DNA of 64,000 nucleotides from an uncultured Lachnospiraceae bacterium (GCA_900317585.1 ONHG01000001.1:62001-126000); one strand, 5' to 3'. Counted from the first letter of the stretch, positions 7,772 to 17,366 are shown. The notes: a model not told the origin generated them from the letters alone. Numbers and translations: made by a program.

Positions 7772-8725
7772 TTAAAAAATCGAACTGAAAAAGCCCAAAA
7801 TATACAATGCTATTGCAACAAATCCAAATGTATTGATTATTGCAAGCACCGCTGAAATAATCGCAAATGTTTTTGTTGTGCCAATCTGTTTCTCGAGCTC
7901 AGATACTGTATCTACCTTATCTCCCATAACCTTGAACAGATCCTGTATATTTCTAAAGCACTTGACATTCTCGGTATGTACCTTATCTGAAAGCTCCGCC
8001 TTTATGGCTACCAGCTGGTCATTAAGCTCGGTAAGAGACTGAAGCATATGCTCATTGGCCTCATTCACCGCTGATGTGACCGCCGCGGTTCCTTCCTCGG
8101 TAATTCTTCTCGTCTGCTCTAAAGTATCACCAAAATCAAAATTACTGCCTATATTCTGACTGATTCCGGAAATCTCACTGCCAAGAGACTGTCCCATATT
8201 ACCTATCTGTCCAGACATTGAACTGCCCAGGTTGTCCATATTTGCATTAATTGAATTCCCAAGGCTGTCCATATTTGCATTAATCGAATTCCCAAGACTG
8301 CTCATATTAGCATTCATAGAGCTTTCAATCTCTGCCATCTTCTCATGAACGCTCTCAATAAGCACATCTATCTGCTTGGCAACCTGTGCTGTAATTCCAT
8401 CTGCCTTTGCCTGTCGCTCATCTAATATCTGCTGTAATTCATCTGCCTTTGCCTCGCGCTCCTCAACAATGCTTGAAAGCTCCTTCGCCTTCGTCTCTTT
8501 TGTGTTGAGCATCTCCTGCAAACGCTTGGCTTTCTCTCGAAACTCATCTATCTGGGTTATCAAAAAATCGTCTTTGTCCACTTTTTCCTGCATTTTTTCC
8601 TGCATTTTTCCCTGTATTTTCTCTCCACGATTTATATCGTCTCTTGCCACTCTGGCTGTCAATACTCTCTCGTTTGACTCTGAGCCCACAAATCGTCTTG
8701 ATCGTCTATCCAATATGCCTGACAT
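7772..8725 (-). CDS. Coiled-coil protein with C-terminal membrane anchor, unknown function
   Basis: A 317-residue protein I do not recognise. The N-terminal 40 residues are basic. From about 45 to 120 it is heptad-like coiled coil rich in K/E/Q (repeats of ERQAKADEL type). Residues about 135-190 contain an 11-residue tandem repeat of the form SLGNSINANMD, encoded by near-identical 33-bp units. The last 30 residues (TFAIISAVLAIINTFGFVAI and on) form a single membrane span near the C-terminus, so most of the protein probably faces the cytoplasm as a tail-anchored rod. It stands alone between the pyrophosphatase and PFOR genes. A scaffold or chemoreceptor-like signalling role cannot be told apart. 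Confidence 0.75.
   Translation of the reverse strand: MSGILDRRSRRFVGSESNERVLTARVARDDINRGEKIQGKMQEKMQEKVDKDDFLITQIDEFREKAKRLQEMLNTKETKAKELSSIVEEREAKADELQQILDERQAKADGITAQVAKQIDVLIESVHEKMAEIESSMNANMSSLGNSINANMDSLGNSINANMDNLGSSMSGQIGNMGQSLGSEISGISQNIGSNFDFGDTLEQTRRITEEGTAAVTSAVNEANEHMLQSLTELNDQLVAIKAELSDKVHTENVKCFRNIQDLFKVMGDKVDTVSELEKQIGTTKTFAIISAVLAIINTFGFVAIALYILGFFSSIF
8233..8317 (-). repeat. 33-bp tandem repeat inside the coiled-coil gene
   Basis: A 19-bp core beginning TGTCCATATTTGCATTAAT occurs at 8233 and 8266, with a degenerate copy at 8299, a period of exactly 33 bp. It encodes the 11-residue protein repeat, which fits a hendecad coiled coil. Confidence 0.8.
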
Positions 8726-8836
8726 TTATCTTCCTCCAACGGATACAAAATCCAATTAACAAAAATATTGTACCATTACATATTGTATTTGTAAACAAAA
8801 AAACCACGAAATATAGGGTAATCACAGGATAATAAG

Positions 8837-8869
8837 CAAAAATCCCACAGGGCAAATGCCCTGTGGGAT
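8837..8869 (-). terminator. Intrinsic terminator of the PFOR gene
   Basis: ATCCCACAGGGCA and TGCCCTGTGGGAT form a perfect stem with a tiny loop; on the minus strand it is followed by TTTTTGCTTATT. It begins 25 bases past the PFOR stop codon. Confidence 0.9.
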
Positions 8870-8893
8870 AAAATATATACCGTAACTAATGAA

Positions 8894-11800
8894 TTAGTCC
8901 TCTCCGTATAATTTAACGAGTTTCTCAAGGTGTGTATAACGTGCCTTAGCTGTCTCCTCAGACTTAGCAAAGAGTTTCTCTGCTCTCTCTGGGAAAGGCT
9001 TGATAAGACGAGTATAACGTGCCTCGTTGTTAAGGAACTCCTGGTAAGATCCGTCGCCGGCCTTTGATGTAAGAGTGAATGGATTCTTTCCTTCAGCCTT
9101 GAGTGCAGGGTTGAATGAGAAGAGGTTCCAGTATCCAGCCTTAACAGCCTTCTTCATCTCATCCTGGCAGTGGTTCATACCACCCTTAGCGATACCGTGA
9201 AGCTCGCAAGGTGCGTATCCGATGATAAGTGATGGTCCCGGATAAGCCTCAGCCTCTGTAATAGCCTTAACAGCCTGTGCTGGGTTTGCTCCAAGAGCGA
9301 TCTGTGCAACGTATACATATCCGTAGCTCATAGCAATCTCTGAAAGTGACTTCTTGCTTGTCTCTTTACCAGCTGCTGCGAACTGACATACCTCACCGAT
9401 GTTAGAAGCCTTAGAAGCCTGTCCACCTGTGTTAGAGTACATCTCTGTATCGAATACCATTACGTTTACGTTCTCACCAGAAGCAAGTACATGGTCTAAT
9501 CCACCGAAACCGATATCATATGCCCATCCGTCACCACCGAAGATCCATACAGATTTCTTTCCAAGGTAATCCTTCTTAGCGATAGCTGCCTGTGCATCTG
9601 GACATCCAGCAGCTGCTGCCTTCTCTAACTCAGCAATAAGTGCTTCTGTAGGAGCAACGTTTGCCTTTGTGTCGTCCTTTGTAGCCATGAACTCATCGTA
9701 AGCTGCCTTAAGCTCTGCTGAAGCCTTATCGCTTGTAGCACAAGCTGTAGCACTCTCGATAGCCTGGTCACGAAGGTACTTCTGTCCAACATACATACCA
9801 AGTCCATGCTCAGCATTATCCTCAAAGAGTGAGTTAGACCAAGCTGGTCCCTTCTTAGAGTTGATATTTACTGTGTATGGTGATGTAGCTGCCGGGTTAC
9901 CCCAGATAGAAGAACATCCTGTTGCGTTAGAGATGTACATCTGCTCACCGAAGAGCTGTGTAATAAGTCTAGCGTAAGAAGTCTCTGCACAACCTGCACA
10001 TGATCCTGAGAACTCAAGGAGTGGCTGGTTGAACTGTGATCCCTTAGGTGTTGTATCAACCATTCCAGCATCTGTCTTCTTAGAAACGTTAGCTACTAAG
10101 TAATCGAATACTGGCTGCTCTGCTGCCTGTGACTCCTGTGGAACCATAGCGATAGCAGCTGTAGGACATACTGTGATACACTCTCCACATCCCATACAGT
10201 CAAGTGGAGATACGCTCATTGTATACTTGTAAGCGCCTGCCTTTGGCTTCATATCAGCAACCTTCATGTTGTCAGGAGCTGCCTTTACTTCGTCATCTGT
10301 AAGTAAGAATGGACGAATTGTAGCGTGAGAACATACAAATGCACAGTTGTTACACTGGATACACTTCTCTGGATCCCACTGTGGAACTGTAACGGCTGTT
10401 CCTCTCTTCTCGTATGCAGAAGCACCTGTTACATACTGTCCGTCTGCCTTGTCAGCGAATGCTGAAACCGGAAGGCTGTCTCCATCCATCTTAGCGATTG
10501 GATCAAGGAGCTCGTTAACAAGCTTAACAACCTCTGGACGTCCTGTGCGCTCTGCCTTAGGAGCATCTGCCTCAGGATTCTTCCAAGACTCTGGTACCTC
10601 TACCTTATGTACAGCGTCAACACCGGCATCGATAGCCTTGTAGTTCATCTCTACTACTGCGTCACCCTTCTTTGAGTATGACTTCTTAGCAGCAGCTTTC
10701 ATGTACTCAACAGCCTTGTCGATAGGCATTACATCTGCAAGCTTGAAGAATGCAGACTGGAGAATTGTGTTAGTTCTCTTACCCATTCCGATCTCGATAG
10801 CCTTGTCGATAGCGTTGATTGTGTAAAGCTGAATGTTGTTGTCAGCGATATATTTCTTAGCGTCAGCGTTGAGGTGATGAGCAAGCTCTTCATCTGACCA
10901 CTGGCAGTTGATCATGAATACTCCGCCCGGCTTAACATCCTGAACCATCTTCATGCCCTGGATAACATATGCAGGGTTGTGGCATGCTACGAAGTCTGCC
11001 TGGTTGATGTAGTATGGGCTTCTGATTGGGTTGTCACCAAATCTCAAGTGAGAAATTGTAACACCACCAGTCTTCTTTGAGTCATACTGGAAGTATGCCT
11101 GGATGTATTTGTCTGTGTGGTCACCGATGATCTTTGTAGAGTTCTTGTTAGCACCTACAGTACCATCTCCGCCGAGACCCCAGAACTTGCACTCTTTTGT
11201 ACCAGGTGCAGATGTGATAGGAGCTGGCTTAACCTCTGGAAGTGAAAGATTTGTAACATCATCCACGATTCCAAGTGTAAATCTTTGCTTAGGAGCATCC
11301 TTCTCAAGCTCTGTATATACAGCAAATACTGAAGAAGGTGGTGTATCCTTAGATCCTAATCCGTAACGTCCGCCTACTAATACAACATCGTTCATTCCTG
11401 CTTCACGAAGTGTTGTAGCAACGTCTAAGTATAATGGCTCACCAAGTGATCCTGGCTCTTTTGTACGGTCTAATACAGCGATCTTCTTTGCAGTCTTTGG
11501 GATAGCTTTAAGAAGAGCCTCTGAAGACCATGGACGGTAAAGACGTACCTTAATAAGTCCGACTTTCTCTCCCTTTGCTGTTAAGTAATCGATTACTTCC
11601 TCAGCTACATCATTGATAGAACCCATAGCGATGATTACACGGTCAGCGTCAGGTGCTCCGTAGTAGTTGAATAATTTGTAATCTGTACCAAGCTTAGCAT
11701 TAACCTTGTCCATGTACTTCTCAACAACTGCTGGAAGCTCATCATAGAACTTATTACATGCCTCTCTATGCTGGAAGAAGATATCTCCGTTCTCGTGTGA

Positions 11801-12451
11801 TCCACGAGCTGCTGGATGCTCCGGGTTAAGAGCGTGTGCTCTGAATTCAGCAACTGCATCCATTGGACACATCTCTTTGAGATCCTCATAATCCCACTTC
11901 TCGATCTTCTGAATCTCATGAGAAGTACGGAATCCATCGAAGAAGTTGATGAATGGAACCTTTCCCTCAAGTGCTGCACAGTGTGCAACCGGTGAAAGAT
12001 CCATAACCTCCTGTGGATTTGTCTCACAAAGCATTGCGAAACCAGTCTGACGACAAGCATATACATCACTGTGATCACCGAAGATATTCAGTGCATGTGA
12101 AGATACTGTACGAGCTGATACGTCAAATACGCAAGGAAGGTTCTCACCTGCGATTTTGTACATATTAGGGATCATAAGTAAAAGTCCCTGTGAAGCTGTA
12201 AATGTTGTAGTAAGTGCACCAGCTGCAAGAGATCCGTGAACTGTACCAGCGGCACCTGCCTCAGACTCCATCTCAACTACCTTTACAGTGCTTCCGAAAA
12301 TGTTCTTCTGTCCTGCTGCTGACCACTGATCAACTGTATCAGCCATTGGGCTAGAAGGTGTGATAGGATAGATTCCGGCAACCTCTGTGTAGGCATATGC
12401 TACATGAGCGGCAGCGGTATTTCCATCCATCGACTGTTTTGCTCTAGACAT
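8894..12451 (-). CDS. nifJ: Pyruvate:ferredoxin (flavodoxin) oxidoreductase
   Basis: A 1185-residue one-chain enzyme that splits pyruvate to acetyl-CoA and CO2 and reduces ferredoxin. Domains in order: thiamine-pyrophosphate pyrimidine-binding domain (YPITPSSPMAD, about 25-35), a transketolase C-like domain, the gamma/EKR region (NPIRSPYYI), a 2x[4Fe-4S] ferredoxin domain (CIQCNNCAFVC and CMGCGECITVC, about 695-770), and the thiamine diphosphate/Mg domain (GGDGWAYDIGFGG and SNTGGQASKAS, about 970-1030). I take the ATG at 12451 (MSRAKQSMDG), because AGGAGG lies 9 bases upstream; a start 30 bases earlier lacks one. Codon use is very biased, as expected for a highly expressed fermentation gene. 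Length is normal. Confidence 0.97.
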   Translation of the reverse strand: MSRAKQSMDGNTAAAHVAYAYTEVAGIYPITPSSPMADTVDQWSAAGQKNIFGSTVKVVEMESEAGAAGTVHGSLAAGALTTTFTASQGLLLMIPNMYKIAGENLPCVFDVSARTVSSHALNIFGDHSDVYACRQTGFAMLCETNPQEVMDLSPVAHCAALEGKVPFINFFDGFRTSHEIQKIEKWDYEDLKEMCPMDAVAEFRAHALNPEHPAARGSHENGDIFFQHREACNKFYDELPAVVEKYMDKVNAKLGTDYKLFNYYGAPDADRVIIAMGSINDVAEEVIDYLTAKGEKVGLIKVRLYRPWSSEALLKAIPKTAKKIAVLDRTKEPGSLGEPLYLDVATTLREAGMNDVVLVGGRYGLGSKDTPPSSVFAVYTELEKDAPKQRFTLGIVDDVTNLSLPEVKPAPITSAPGTKECKFWGLGGDGTVGANKNSTKIIGDHTDKYIQAYFQYDSKKTGGVTISHLRFGDNPIRSPYYINQADFVACHNPAYVIQGMKMVQDVKPGGVFMINCQWSDEELAHHLNADAKKYIADNNIQLYTINAIDKAIEIGMGKRTNTILQSAFFKLADVMPIDKAVEYMKAAAKKSYSKKGDAVVEMNYKAIDAGVDAVHKVEVPESWKNPEADAPKAERTGRPEVVKLVNELLDPIAKMDGDSLPVSAFADKADGQYVTGASAYEKRGTAVTVPQWDPEKCIQCNNCAFVCSHATIRPFLLTDDEVKAAPDNMKVADMKPKAGAYKYTMSVSPLDCMGCGECITVCPTAAIAMVPQESQAAEQPVFDYLVANVSKKTDAGMVDTTPKGSQFNQPLLEFSGSCAGCAETSYARLITQLFGEQMYISNATGCSSIWGNPAATSPYTVNINSKKGPAWSNSLFEDNAEHGLGMYVGQKYLRDQAIESATACATSDKASAELKAAYDEFMATKDDTKANVAPTEALIAELEKAAAAGCPDAQAAIAKKDYLGKKSVWIFGGDGWAYDIGFGGLDHVLASGENVNVMVFDTEMYSNTGGQASKASNIGEVCQFAAAGKETSKKSLSEIAMSYGYVYVAQIALGANPAQAVKAITEAEAYPGPSLIIGYAPCELHGIAKGGMNHCQDEMKKAVKAGYWNLFSFNPALKAEGKNPFTLTSKAGDGSYQEFLNNEARYTRLIKPFPERAEKLFAKSEETAKARYTHLEKLVKLYGED

Positions 12452-12645
12452 GATATTTCCTCCTGTAAAATAAATGTTCAATTATAGACATGAATCAGAA
12501 TGTCTCTACATAATAGTTTAGTTTGTGCGTTGTAAAAAATCAAGTTTTTTTAGCAATACATTGTACAAAAACCCTAAAATATTTATTAACAAGGTAAAAT
12601 TTATGTACAAAAGGGCACAATGGCTATAAATCGCCTGTAAAACAC

Positions 12646-12673
12646 TTGCAAAATACTGGTTTTACGTTAAAAT
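12646..12673 (+). promoter_or_regulatory. Possible promoter of the ABC-F gene
   Basis: TTGCAA (12646-12651) and TAAAAT (12668-12673) with a 16-base spacer, about 60 bases before the coding start. The 280-base divergent region between PFOR and this gene holds no ORF. Confidence 0.4.
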
Positions 12674-12735
12674 AGAAACGATGTGTTACAGAAACGAACA
12701 GGTTATTAAATAGGAAAGGATTGAATAAAGACAAA

Positions 12736-14376
12736 ATGATTAGTGCAAACAATATTACATTAAGAATTGGTAAAAAAGCTTTATTTGAGGATGTCAACAT
12801 AAAATTCACAGAGGGAAACTGCTACGGACTTATTGGTGCAAACGGTGCCGGCAAATCTACATTTTTAAAGATTCTCTCAGGACAGCTTGAGCCTACAAGC
12901 GGTGATATCGCAATCACTCCGGGACAGAGACTGTCATTCTTACAGCAGGATCACTTCAAGTACGATGAGTTTACAGTACTTGATACGGTTATCATGGGTA
13001 ATAAGCGTCTCTATGATATCATGAAGGAGAAGGAAGCCATCTATATGAAGGAGGATTTCTCAGACGAGGACGGAATCCGTGCCAGCGAGCTTGAGGCTGA
13101 GTTTGCCGATATGGACGGCTGGAATGCTGAGTCGGATGCAGCTACTCTCTTAAACGGTCTCGGTGTACCTACTGAGGATCACTACACTCTGATGGCAGAT
13201 CTGCCGGGTGCAGTAAAGGTCAAGGTGCTTCTCGCTCAGGCACTGTTTGGAAATCCTGACATACTGCTTCTCGATGAGCCTACCAACCACTTAGACCTCG
13301 ATGCCATCTCATGGCTTGAGGAATTCCTCATCAATTTCGAGAATACGGTCATCGTTGTATCCCATGACAGATACTTCCTCAACAAGGTCTGCACGAACAT
13401 CGCCGACATGGATTACGGTAAGATCCAGCTCTACGCAGGAAACTATGATTTCTGGTATGAATCAAGCCAGCTTATTGTCCGTCAGATGAAGGAAGCAAAC
13501 AAAAAGAAAGAGGAAAAAATCAAGGAGCTGCAGGAATTTATCCAGCGTTTCTCTGCCAATGCCTCTAAATCAAAGCAGGCTACATCAAGAAAGCGTGCCC
13601 TCGAAAAAATCCAGCTTGATGAAATACGTCCATCAAGCCGTAAATACCCATACATTGATTTCCGTCCTGAGCGTGAAATCGGAAACGATGTGCTCTTTGT
13701 CGAGGGCATCTCAAAAACCATCGACGGTGTAAAGGTACTTGACAATATCTCATTCACTGTCAACCACGATGACAAAATTGCATTTGTCGGTGGAAACGAG
13801 CTTGCAAAAACAACTATGTTTAAAATCCTTGCCGGAGAGCTTGAGCCGGACGAGGGCTCATATAAATGGGGTGTCACAACCAGCCAGTCATACTTTCCAA
13901 AGGACAATACCACAATCTTTGATACTGATGAGCTCATCGTTGACTGGCTCACACAGTACTCAGAAATAAAGGACGCCACATATGTGCGTGGTTTCCTTGG
14001 CCGTATGCTCTTTGCCGGTGAAGATGGAGTAAAGAAAATGCGTGTACTCTCCGGAGGAGAAAAGGTTCGTGTACTGCTCTCCCGCATGATGATCATGGGA
14101 AGCAATGTACTCATGTTCGATGAGCCTACAGACCACCTCGACATGGAGTCTATAACAGCATTAAACAACGGAATGATAAAATTCCCGGGAGTAATCCTCT
14201 TTGCCTGCCGTGACCACCAGGTAGTCCAGACAACCGCCAACCGAATCATAGAATTCCTGCCAAACGGTTCAATGATCGACAAGATCACAACCTACGACGA
14301 ATATCTTGAGAGCGATGAGATGGCACGTAAGCGTCAGGTCTACTCAATGAGCGAGGACGATGAAAACGACAACTAA
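12736..14376 (+). CDS. ABC-F family ATPase (EttA/YbiT-like translation factor)
   Basis: A 546-residue soluble protein with two fused ATP-binding cassettes and no membrane domain. First cassette: Walker A GANGAGKST (about 38), Walker B DILLLDEPTNHLDLD (about 178). Second cassette: GGNELAKTTMF in place of a normal Walker A at about 353, signature LSGGEKVRVLLSRMM (about 440) and VLMFDEPTDHLDME. The linker (about 240-305) is charged and helical. Family members act on the ribosome E site. The second P-loop lacks the usual GKS/T glycine-lysine (GxxxAKTT) and the first signature reads LPGAVKVKVLLAQAL, so both composite sites are atypical. A TTG at 12721 (MNKDK..) is an alternative start; AGGAAAGGA precedes it. 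Confidence 0.9.
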   Translation: MISANNITLRIGKKALFEDVNIKFTEGNCYGLIGANGAGKSTFLKILSGQLEPTSGDIAITPGQRLSFLQQDHFKYDEFTVLDTVIMGNKRLYDIMKEKEAIYMKEDFSDEDGIRASELEAEFADMDGWNAESDAATLLNGLGVPTEDHYTLMADLPGAVKVKVLLAQALFGNPDILLLDEPTNHLDLDAISWLEEFLINFENTVIVVSHDRYFLNKVCTNIADMDYGKIQLYAGNYDFWYESSQLIVRQMKEANKKKEEKIKELQEFIQRFSANASKSKQATSRKRALEKIQLDEIRPSSRKYPYIDFRPEREIGNDVLFVEGISKTIDGVKVLDNISFTVNHDDKIAFVGGNELAKTTMFKILAGELEPDEGSYKWGVTTSQSYFPKDNTTIFDTDELIVDWLTQYSEIKDATYVRGFLGRMLFAGEDGVKKMRVLSGGEKVRVLLSRMMIMGSNVLMFDEPTDHLDMESITALNNGMIKFPGVILFACRDHQVVQTTANRIIEFLPNGSMIDKITTYDEYLESDEMARKRQVYSMSEDDENDN

Positions 14377-14391
14377 ACGCTAATTAATTAA

Positions 14392-14422
14392 AAAGAAGCA
14401 TCCCAAACCGGGATGCTTCTTT
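14392..14422 (+). terminator. Intrinsic terminator of the ABC-F gene
   Basis: AAAGAAGCATCCC and GGGATGCTTCTTT form a perfect stem with loop AAACC, 15 bases past the stop codon. It could also stop leftward transcripts. Confidence 0.9.
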
Positions 14423-14467
14423 GATTAAGCCGTAAAGTGAGGCGGGTGATTCCCAGCCTGTCTTTGA

Positions 14468-15187
14468 CTATAAAAACATATTATAATTATATCCACTGTT
14501 GTAGGCCTGTGTATACCTTCCATCGGCGCCATACGTATTAGTCTTTTCTGCCTCATTCTTTGCGGCATACCCAAGCATTGAAGCCTTGCTTGCCACTGCG
14601 TAAGCATAAGAGCCATTCCCCTTAAAAAGTGCATCAACCCTGATCGAATCAGCCTTTTTAAAGGTATCCTCGTCGACAGACAGCTTGCCGGACTTGGAAT
14701 CCACTGTGATTCCCACCTTCGCAAGCGACTTTGAATTGATATCTGTAAGTGACTTCATAGACTCAAGATTTCTCGAAATCTGCTTTGTCTCAGAATCATC
14801 CGCAGCATTAATGAGACTGTTGTAATCAGACACAAAAGCTGACACCTTCTTGTACGTAGCATCTGTATCGTCCTTGCCGCTGTTTTTGTAAAGAGCCTGC
14901 GCCGACTTTATCATGTCCTCTGACTCCGACTCGATGGACGCAAGTGTCTTCACTGAATCCTTAGATGTAGAAACAGATGATGAGACAAGAGACTGGGCCT
15001 TTGAATTAAGGTTATTTCCATAATATGACTTGAGAAGCTTAAAATAGCTGCCACTTCTAATGCCGCTATATGTAGTCATATCCATGTTTGCAATAAAAGA
15101 CGATGCTGCATTGCTGCTTCTACTGCTGCTAAAGCCGGAAAACAGTGTGGATATGGATGACGAATCCCACATTCCTATTCCTCTCAT
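14468..15187 (-). CDS. FliD-like (flagellar hook-associated protein 2 C-terminal type) protein
   Basis: A 239-residue Ser/Lys-rich protein. Residues about 105-205 (VSAFVSDYNSLINAADDSE, then LAKVGITVDSKSGKLSVDED and FKKADSIRVDALFKGNGSYA) resemble the C-terminal part of the flagellar filament cap FliD, where GI..DSKTG.L.VDE and LF....G are typical. It has no membrane segment, no signal peptide, and is about half the length of FliD, lacking the N-terminal D0/D1 and D2-D3 regions. AAAGGAG precedes the ATG and a consensus promoter lies 50 bases upstream, so it looks like an intact stand-alone gene. Secretion and function are unproven. Confidence 0.7.
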   Translation of the reverse strand: MRGIGMWDSSSISTLFSGFSSSRSSNAASSFIANMDMTTYSGIRSGSYFKLLKSYYGNNLNSKAQSLVSSSVSTSKDSVKTLASIESESEDMIKSAQALYKNSGKDDTDATYKKVSAFVSDYNSLINAADDSETKQISRNLESMKSLTDINSKSLAKVGITVDSKSGKLSVDEDTFKKADSIRVDALFKGNGSYAYAVASKASMLGYAAKNEAEKTNTYGADGRYTQAYNSGYNYNMFL

Positions 15188-15237
15188 AGTATCACTCCTT
15201 TGATAATCATGTAATCCGTTACTTTCTATATATTTTT

Positions 15238-15266
15238 AATATAGACGCTTTTCCAATTTATGTCAA
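15238..15266 (-). promoter_or_regulatory. Consensus-like sigma-A promoter of the FliD-like gene
   Basis: Minus-strand TTGACA (15266-15261), 17-base spacer, TATATT (15243-15238), about 50 bases before the ATG at 15187. Confidence 0.75.
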
Positions 15267-15293
15267 GATAATATCTGCCGGTATTACCGACCT

Positions 15294-15971
15294 TTATATA
15301 TCCTCTATCTGCCAATCTATCGGCTCCACTCCATGTTCCTTTAAAAACTCATTGGCCTGACTAAAATGCTTACAGCCAAAAAAACCTCTGTAAGCCGACA
15401 GCGGGCTTGGATGCGGTGCTTTCAATATCAGATGCTTTGGATTTGTAAGCATAGGAATCTTTGACTGCGCCGGACGTCCCCAGAGCATATATACTATAGG
15501 CCTGTCCTGCTCATTTACAGCCTCTATGATTGCATCCGTGAACTTCTCCCAGCCGTGCCCCTGATGCGAGTTTGCCTGATGAGCTCTGACAGTGAGCACC
15601 GTATTCAATAGCAAAACTCCCTGATCAGCCCATTTCTTCAGGTATCCATTATTCGGGATATCACACCCTAAATCGTCGTGCAGTTCCTTGTAGATATTCT
15701 GCAGTGATGGCGGAATGTCCTTCTGAGACGGAAGCACTGAAAACGACAATCCATGCGCCTGATTGACATTGTGGTACGGATCCTGTCCGAGGATGAGCAC
15801 CTTCACCTTGTCAAGTGGCGTAAAATGCATGGCATTAAATATGTCATCTGCCGGAGGATATACCACATGTGTGGCATATTCATCTCTTACAAAATTGTAC
15901 AAATCCCTGTAATATGGTTTTTTAAACTCGGCTCCCACAGCCTTTGCCCACTCGCCGTCAAGCATACTCAT
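15294..15971 (-). CDS. ung: Uracil-DNA glycosylase
   Basis: A 225-residue family 1 uracil-DNA glycosylase that removes uracil from DNA. The water-activating loop GQDPYHNVNQAHGLSFSV (about 62-79) and the DNA-intercalating loop HPSPLSAYRGFFG (about 185-197) with the catalytic His are both intact. Length is normal. It is the last gene of a leftward run after hisF (gap 16 bases), an unusual partner likely fixed by operon drift. No clear terminator follows; the promoter of the next gene begins soon after. Confidence 0.96.
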   Translation of the reverse strand: MSMLDGEWAKAVGAEFKKPYYRDLYNFVRDEYATHVVYPPADDIFNAMHFTPLDKVKVLILGQDPYHNVNQAHGLSFSVLPSQKDIPPSLQNIYKELHDDLGCDIPNNGYLKKWADQGVLLLNTVLTVRAHQANSHQGHGWEKFTDAIIEAVNEQDRPIVYMLWGRPAQSKIPMLTNPKHLILKAPHPSPLSAYRGFFGCKHFSQANEFLKEHGVEPIDWQIEDI

Positions 15972-15987
15972 AATCCCAATCTACCGC

Positions 15988-16749
15988 CTATCTTCTGACC
16001 GACACACCTTTATCTGCCAGATAATTCTTTAAATCCATAATTTCAAGCTCCTTGTAGTGGAAAAGTGAAGCTGCAAGCGCTGCGTCCGCCTTTCCCTCTG
16101 TCAGAGCCTCGTAAAAATGCTCCTTTGTGCCTGCACCGCCCGATGCGATAACCGGAACAGAAACGTTATCGGCAATAAGCCTTGTAAGCTCGATATCGTA
16201 GCCATCCTTTGTGCCGTCACAATCCATACTTGTAAGAAGTATTTCTCCCGCTCCAAGCTCATTTGCCTTAACAGCCCACTCAATGGCATCAAGACCTGTA
16301 TCTATGCGTCCTCCGTTCTTGTATACATTCCAGCCGCTTCCGTCAGCACGACGTCTTGCATCGATTGCCACAACCACACACTGACTGCCAAACTTATCCG
16401 CAGCGTCGCTGATAAGCCGCGGTGTGTTTATGGCACTTGAATTTATTGAAATCTTGTCCGCACCCTCTCTAAGCAGTGCCTTAAAATCATCGACTGTTCT
16501 GATGCCGCCGCCCACAGTGAACGGTATAAACACCTTTTCAGCAACCTTTCTGACCATATCCACAACAGTATTTCTGTTGTCGCTTGACGCTGTAATATCC
16601 AGAAAAACCACCTCATCTGCGCCTGCCTTATCATATGCGGCCGCAATCTCAACCGGGTCACCTGCATCTCTTAAATTGACAAAATTTATGCCCTTCACAA
16701 CACGTCCGTTATTCACATCCAGACATGGGATTATTCTCTTCGTAAACAT
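15988..16749 (-). CDS. hisF: Imidazole glycerol phosphate synthase, cyclase subunit HisF
   Basis: A 253-residue TIM-barrel protein that, with HisH, converts PRFAR plus ammonia to imidazole glycerol phosphate and AICAR. The catalytic aspartates are in [13 protein letters not shown] (about 8-20) and [15 protein letters not shown] (about 125-139), with phosphate-binding GGGIRTVDD and ASGGAGT loops. It begins one base after the hisH stop codon, so the two subunits are translationally coupled. No other his gene is in the window. Confidence 0.97.
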   Translation of the reverse strand: MFTKRIIPCLDVNNGRVVKGINFVNLRDAGDPVEIAAAYDKAGADEVVFLDITASSDNRNTVVDMVRKVAEKVFIPFTVGGGIRTVDDFKALLREGADKISINSSAINTPRLISDAADKFGSQCVVVAIDARRRADGSGWNVYKNGGRIDTGLDAIEWAVKANELGAGEILLTSMDCDGTKDGYDIELTRLIADNVSVPVIASGGAGTKEHFYEALTEGKADAALAASLFHYKELEIMDLKNYLADKGVSVRR

Positions 16750-16750
16750 A

Positions 16751-17365
16751 TTATGCCTCCCCTATCCCTGCAAAATTTTTAAGTATCGAAAGTCCGACTG
16801 TGCTGCTTTTTTCCGGATGGAACTGGCAGGCGAACACATTATTTTTCTCTACAGACGCATGAATGTGTGTACTGTACTCTGTCGTTGCTGTGACAATTGC
16901 TTCATCAGCGGCTTTCAGATAGTACGAATGCACAAAATATACATACGGATGCTCTGAAAGACCTTTAAACAGCCTTCCATTGTTCTGTAAATCAAGTGAA
17001 TTCCAGCCTATGTGAGGTATTTTAAGTCCTTCCTTATCAGGTATGCGAAGTATCTGTCCGTCAAGCACATGAAGTCCCTCAACGCCCTGACTCTCATCGC
17101 TTCCCTCAAATAATAGCTGAAGCCCCAGGCATATGCCAAGAAATGGCTTGCTCATGTCACAAACCTCATGAATCACCTTGTCCAGCTCATATTTTTTAAG
17201 CGAATCCATTGCATCTCCAAAAGCTCCTACTCCTGGAAGTATTACCTTATCGGCATTTAAAATCTCATGCCTGTCTCTGGTCACAATACTCTCCTCGCCT
17301 ATAGCTGTGAGAGCCTTTTCCACACTTCGCAGGTTGCCTGCTCCATAATCGATGATTGCTATCAT
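16751..17365 (-). CDS. hisH: Imidazole glycerol phosphate synthase, glutamine amidotransferase subunit HisH
   Basis: A 204-residue class I glutamine amidotransferase that feeds ammonia to HisF. The nucleophile Cys is in [15 protein letters not shown] (about 78-92); the His-Glu pair is in QFHPEKSS (about 181-188). Length is normal. The ATG lies one base beyond the stop of the upstream membrane-protein gene, whose last codons supply the GGAG binding site, so the histidine pair is tied to that gene by translational coupling. Confidence 0.97.
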   Translation of the reverse strand: MIAIIDYGAGNLRSVEKALTAIGEESIVTRDRHEILNADKVILPGVGAFGDAMDSLKKYELDKVIHEVCDMSKPFLGICLGLQLLFEGSDESQGVEGLHVLDGQILRIPDKEGLKIPHIGWNSLDLQNNGRLFKGLSEHPYVYFVHSYYLKAADEAIVTATTEYSTHIHASVEKNNVFACQFHPEKSSTVGLSILKNFAGIGEA

Positions 17366-17366
17366 A

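Noticed and set aside
8228..8320. CRISPR array or mobile repeat
   Set aside because: The 33-bp units are adjacent without spacers, lie in frame inside a protein gene and encode an 11-residue repeat.
13482..14288. A 268-codon minus-strand ORF inside the ABC-F gene
   Set aside because: Shadow of the coding strand; Ser-rich composition typical of antisense frames.
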